A stretch of 64,000 nt of DNA. Origin: UBA11740 sp049273695. Lineage in GTDB: Bacteria; Acidobacteriota; Blastocatellia; Pyrinomonadales; Pyrinomonadaceae. Below, piece after piece: positions 61,177 through 64,000 of this stretch (within the stretch, counting starts at the first letter, position 1; each line of letters begins with the position of its first letter). The position numbers and the translations under genes were made by a program. Below the pieces are notes generated by a model. That model saw only the letters and a list, made by a program, of their open reading frames with translations. It was not told the origin of the DNA and made no database searches. The stretch lies in NCBI GenBank assembly GCA_049273695.1, contig JBASRE010000048.1, forward strand, positions 186,001 to 250,000. Direction: 5' to 3'.

Positions 61177-62249
61177 GTACCGACGGCGTGCACGCGCTCG
61201 CGGGTTGCGTCCACGATCTCTTCGAGAATTCGCTTCATGTTGTAGTCGTACTTCCAATTCGGATAATCGCTCTGAAATCTTCGCACGTCGCTGATCCACC
61301 AAATGTGATCGCCGGAGCGCGCCTCGTCCGACAGCGTGTATTGCAGCTTTTTGCCGGTGAGGGCTTCGGTATGGGCAATCGCTTCGAGCATCGAACAGTT
61401 GCTGTGACGCGAGCCGCCAATGTTGTAAACCGCACCCGGAATCGGTTTTTGAAAGTACTCCCAAAACGCGGTCACCAGGTCGTACGAATGAATGTTGTCG
61501 CGAACCTGTTTTCCTTTGTAGCCGAAGATCGTGTAAGGCCTTTCCATCACCGCACACTTCACAAGGTAAGCCAGAAATCCGTGCAGCTCGGCGCCTGAGT
61601 GGGCGGGCCCGGTGAGGCAGCCACCGCGAAACGTGCCGGTTTTCAACCCGAAGTAACGGCCGTATTCCTGCGTCAGCACATCCGCCGCAACTTTACTGGC
61701 GCCGAATAGACTGTGCTTTGACTCGTCTATCGTCATCTTCTCGTCGATGCCGAATTCAGAGTACGGATGACTTTCGTCAATCTCCCAGCGCGTTTCCTTT
61801 TCTTCGAGCGGCAGAAAGTTCGGCGTGTCGCCATAGACCTTGTTGGTGGAAGTGAAAATGAAAGCTGCGTCCGGTGCAAACTGCCTCGTGGCTTCCAGCA
61901 TGACGAGCGTGCCGTTGGCATTGACGGTAAAGTCCGTCGTGGGCTCGCGTGCCGCCCAATCATGACTGGGCTGAGAGGCCGTGTGGACGATTAGGCTAAT
62001 CGAGTTTCCCAGATCTGAAAACAGCTTGTTGATGGCGGGTTCGTCGCGGATATCGAGAGCGTGATGGGTGTAGTGCTTCAGCTCTTTTCTAAGCTGCTCC
62101 GTGTTCCATGCCGTCGACGCTTCGGGTCCAAAAAAATACGCGCGCATGTCGTTGTCGATACCGACAATCTCCAGGCCCTTTTCGTGAAGAAACCTTGCAG
62201 TTTCACTGCCAATCAAGCCAGACGAACCTGTAATAACCGCAACCGACAT
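61173..62249 (-). CDS. NAD-dependent sugar epimerase (CDP-paratose 2-epimerase-like SDR) with Phe in the catalytic tyrosine position
   Basis: 358 residues. SVAVITGSSGLIGSETARFLHEKG is the NAD-binding motif, SHDWAAREPTTDFTVNANGTLVMLEATRQF and FTSTNKVYGDTPNFLPLEE follow, and then HSLFGASKVAADVLTQEYGRYFGLKTGTFRGGCLTGPAHSGAELHGFL. The family resembles CDP-tyvelose/paratose 2-epimerases in its N-terminal part. The Tyr-x-x-x-Lys pair appears as F-G-A-S-K, so the tyrosine seems to be replaced by phenylalanine unless another tyrosine serves. I recall this form in related proteins, so it may be a family trait. It is transcribed divergently from the GT2 gene at 62367. Confidence 0.82.
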   Translation of the reverse strand: MSVAVITGSSGLIGSETARFLHEKGLEIVGIDNDMRAYFFGPEASTAWNTEQLRKELKHYTHHALDIRDEPAINKLFSDLGNSISLIVHTASQPSHDWAAREPTTDFTVNANGTLVMLEATRQFAPDAAFIFTSTNKVYGDTPNFLPLEEKETRWEIDESHPYSEFGIDEKMTIDESKHSLFGASKVAADVLTQEYGRYFGLKTGTFRGGCLTGPAHSGAELHGFLAYLVKCAVMERPYTIFGYKGKQVRDNIHSYDLVTAFWEYFQKPIPGAVYNIGGSRHSNCSMLEAIAHTEALTGKKLQYTLSDEARSGDHIWWISDVRRFQSDYPNWKYDYNMKRILEEIVDATRERVHAVGT

Positions 62250-62366
62250 TCAACAGACCTTTCCTGAAAACTCCGCGTTTGAAATCAATTTTTGCTCGCA
62301 GTGGACTTCAAATGTAGCACACTTTGTGCGCCGAAACTCATGTAGTACTATGCGTGCAGAAGTTGA

Positions 62367-63341
62367 ATGAGCAGCACCAAAACCACCTCGTCCACTACCC
62401 AACCCCTCGTTTCGGTCGTCACGCCAGCTTACAATCAGGCGGCGTTTCTGCGAGATACGATCGAGAGTGTCTTGTCGCAGGATTACCCGGCGATTGAACA
62501 TCAGATCATCGATGATGGCTCGACCGACGAGACGCCGCAGATCCTTGCCGAATACGAAGGTCGCGCATGGATTGAGCGGCATGAGAATCGTGGCCAGACA
62601 CCGACAATTAACAAAGGGTGGGAGCGCGCGAAGGGTGACATCCTGACATGGTTGAACTCGGACGATACGTTTCTTCCGGGCGCCGTCACGGCGGCCGTGG
62701 AGTATTTTGAGAAGAATCCGGATGTGGGAATTGTGTTCGGCGACACGCTCTTTACTGACGAGCACGGATCGCCTTTGGATCGATCGCCGGATCGTTCAAC
62801 TTTTAGTTATGAGTCGTTTGTCCGCGATTGCGAGAATCCCATCCCGCAGCCGTCTGCGTTTATTCGGCGCAGCGTGATCGAGGATGTTGGGATGCTCGAT
62901 CCCGAGTTCTATTACTTCATGGACTGGGATTTCTGGCTGCGCGCCGGGGTTAACCATCGTATCGAGTACGTTCCCGAGTTGTGGTCCACGTACCGGCTGC
63001 ATTCCGAGTCGAAGACAGTAGCGCAAGCGAACAAAGCCGCGCCTGAATTAGAGTATATGTACAAGAAATTCTTTGCCGATCCAGACCTGCCACCACGAAT
63101 TCGCGCGCTGGAAAGACAGGCGATGGTCAATATGCTGTTTACGACGGCCGGTTACTATCTGACAGCTGAGAACCGAAAAGCTGCCGCGCAGACGGGATGG
63201 CGCGCGCTCCGCCAGGCGCCGAGTATGTTCTTCCGTCCGTCATTGATGCATAAGCTCATTTACTCTCTGTACGGCGGCAGCTCGCTGTACGAAAAGAGTC
63301 GCAACACCTACCACCGGGCGCGTGCCGGCGTCGCCGGCTAA
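62367..63341 (+). CDS. GT2-family glycosyltransferase
   Basis: 324 residues. VSVVTPAYNQAAFLRDTIESVLSQDYPAIEHQIIDDGSTDETPQILAEY, RGQTPTINKGWERAKGDILTWLNSDDTFLPGAV (acidic motif) and VFGDTLFTDEHGS, then FIRRSVIEDVGMLDPEFYYFMDWDFWLRAGVNHRIEYV, are clear GT2 marks. The last 70 residues are amphipathic and basic with no membrane span (LRQAPSMFFRPSLMHKLIYSLYG). It starts at ATG 62367, 117 nt from the divergent epimerase start. It is likely the last glycosyltransferase of this locus; mpl follows after 21 nt. Confidence 0.9.
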   Translation: MSSTKTTSSTTQPLVSVVTPAYNQAAFLRDTIESVLSQDYPAIEHQIIDDGSTDETPQILAEYEGRAWIERHENRGQTPTINKGWERAKGDILTWLNSDDTFLPGAVTAAVEYFEKNPDVGIVFGDTLFTDEHGSPLDRSPDRSTFSYESFVRDCENPIPQPSAFIRRSVIEDVGMLDPEFYYFMDWDFWLRAGVNHRIEYVPELWSTYRLHSESKTVAQANKAAPELEYMYKKFFADPDLPPRIRALERQAMVNMLFTTAGYYLTAENRKAAAQTGWRALRQAPSMFFRPSLMHKLIYSLYGGSSLYEKSRNTYHRARAGVAG

Positions 63342-63362
63342 TCAGATTTGGCTACAAGCCGG

Positions 63363-64000
63363 ATGCATTTCCACCTAATCGGAATCTGCGGGACTGCGAT
63401 GGCTTCGCTTGCGGGGATGCTGCAAGCGCGCGGTCACAAGGTGACTGGATCCGATGAGCATGTCTACCCGCCCATGTCCACGATGCTCGAAAGTTTGGGC
63501 ATTCCGATCATGCGCGGATACAGGGCGGAGCATTTGTATGTCTCCCCTCTCCGCGAGCGGAGAGGGGTTGGGGGAGAGGTGGACAGCGCCGTCAACCCCT
63601 CCCCTGACCCCTCACCGCTTGCGGGGAGGGGAATCCCCGATTGCGTCGTGGTGGGTAACGCGATTCCACGTGGCAATCCGGAACTCGAAGAGGTTTTGCA
63701 GCGACGGATCGTCTATCGATCTCAAGCCGAAGTCGTGAAAGAAGAGTTTATTCGCGGCCGGCGGTCTCTTGTGATTGCCGGCACGCACGGCAAGACGACG
63801 ACGACGAGCCTGGCCGCCTGGGTAATCGATCAATGCGGACTGAATCCGTCGTTTCTCGTGGGCGGCGTGGTGCAAAATTTCGGCGTTAGCTTCCGCGTCT
63901 GCGAAAGCGACTACTTCATCATCGAAGGCGATGAGTACGATACGGCCTATTTCGACAAAGGTCCGAAGTTTATGCACTACCTGCCCGAAATCGCGGTGGT
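63363..64000 (+). CDS. mpl: UDP-N-acetylmuramate:L-alanyl-gamma-D-glutamyl-meso-diaminopimelate ligase (5' part)
   Basis: The first 212 codons of mpl run to the window edge. MHFHLIGICGTAMASLAGML is the mpl opening (compare GICGT, GSDEHVYPPMST). AGTHGKTTTT at 139-148 is the ATP-binding loop of Mur ligases, and IIEGDEYDTAYFDKGPKFMHY the Mpl-type motif. The enzyme re-uses cell-wall tripeptide by ligating it to UDP-MurNAc. Between GYRAEHL and PDCVVVGNA there is an extra stretch of about 30 residues made by a palindromic DNA repeat in frame (63544-63631). It starts at ATG 63363. This gene belongs to cell-wall recycling and not to the glycan cluster. Confidence 0.93.
   Translation, partial: MHFHLIGICGTAMASLAGMLQARGHKVTGSDEHVYPPMSTMLESLGIPIMRGYRAEHLYVSPLRERRGVGGEVDSAVNPSPDPSPLAGRGIPDCVVVGNAIPRGNPELEEVLQRRIVYRSQAEVVKEEFIRGRRSLVIAGTHGKTTTTSLAAWVIDQCGLNPSFLVGGVVQNFGVSFRVCESDYFIIEGDEYDTAYFDKGPKFMHYLPEIAV
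63544..63631. repeat. Palindromic CCCCTCTCC-type repeat inserted in frame in mpl
   Basis: Two stem pairs: CCCCTCTCCG (63544-63553) with CGGAGAGGGG (63558-63567) around CGAG, a perfect 10-bp hairpin, and CCCCTCCCC (63596-63604) with GGGGAGGGG (63623-63631). The whole resembles the C/G-rich dispersed repeats of intergenic regions. It adds about 30 codons to mpl without a stop or frame break. Confidence 0.8.

Noticed and set aside
1..64000. tRNA, rRNA genes, CRISPR arrays, intact transposases or prophage modules
   Set aside because: I looked for cloverleaf-like sequences, regular direct repeats and transposase motifs and saw none that I could support.

Overview
The window is a large, mostly gene-dense polysaccharide locus. 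It probably comes from an Acidobacteriota-like soil bacterium (Blastocatellia/Pyrinomonadales is my best guess). That placement is an inference. It rests on moderately GC-rich coding sequence, many TTG starts, HYR/DUF11 secreted proteins, a very large RHS protein, an ORF6N gene and dispersed palindromic repeats. No rRNA or marker gene is present to test it.

Layout. (1) 1-17302, almost all on the minus strand, is an exopolysaccharide/O-antigen assembly region: a TPR protein, a WecA-like phosphoglycosyltransferase fused to half of a CapD-type protein, nucleotide-sugar enzymes (rmlA, an RmlC-like cupin, two SDR epimerases, a Gfo/Idh oxidoreductase), asnB, several glycosyltransferases, a hexapeptide acyltransferase and a methyltransferase. 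(2) 17303-28499 is an accessory block that separates two parts of the sugar locus: an ORF6N gene split by a frameshift and surrounded by 21-bp palindromes, an acyl-CoA dehydrogenase, a region bounded by a 54-bp inverted repeat, two orphan genes, and a 2090-residue RHS protein with a C-terminal HELGH motif. (3) 28500-34598 (minus) holds a sugar aminotransferase, a WlbB-like N-acetyltransferase, a Wzc-type tyrosine autokinase, and rmlD/rmlB. (4) 34802-36286 (plus) carries UDP-glucuronate decarboxylase and a DUF4254-like gene. (5) 36728-41196 is a run of three secreted-protein genes plus one small ORF, with a recognisable promoter in front and a strong terminator behind. (6) 41545-61176 (plus) is an ABC-transporter-dependent glycan cluster: permease and ATPase, FkbM and C-methyltransferases, a duplicated pair of unusual glycosyltransferase-like genes, a probable GDP-perosamine route (gmd, a PerA-like aminotransferase and a GNAT), and many GT2/GT4/GT61 enzymes. 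(7) 61173-64000 has a further epimerase, a GT2 and the start of mpl.

Together the genes could make dTDP-L-rhamnose, UDP-xylose, an N-acylated 3-amino sugar and GDP-perosamine. They could assemble them on an undecaprenyl-type lipid and export the chain through the ABC transporter, with Wzc controlling a second polymer. No Wzx flippase, Wzy polymerase or outer-membrane export protein is visible here.

The observations most worth a second look are: the ORF6N gene, whose own coding sequence contains a 21-bp palindrome of the same design as those flanking it; an about 90-bp palindromic repeat inserted in frame inside mpl; an internally deleted glycosyltransferase relic of 50 codons; the 54-bp inverted-repeat element; and the duplicated glycosyltransferase pair, one member of which carries a methyltransferase domain.
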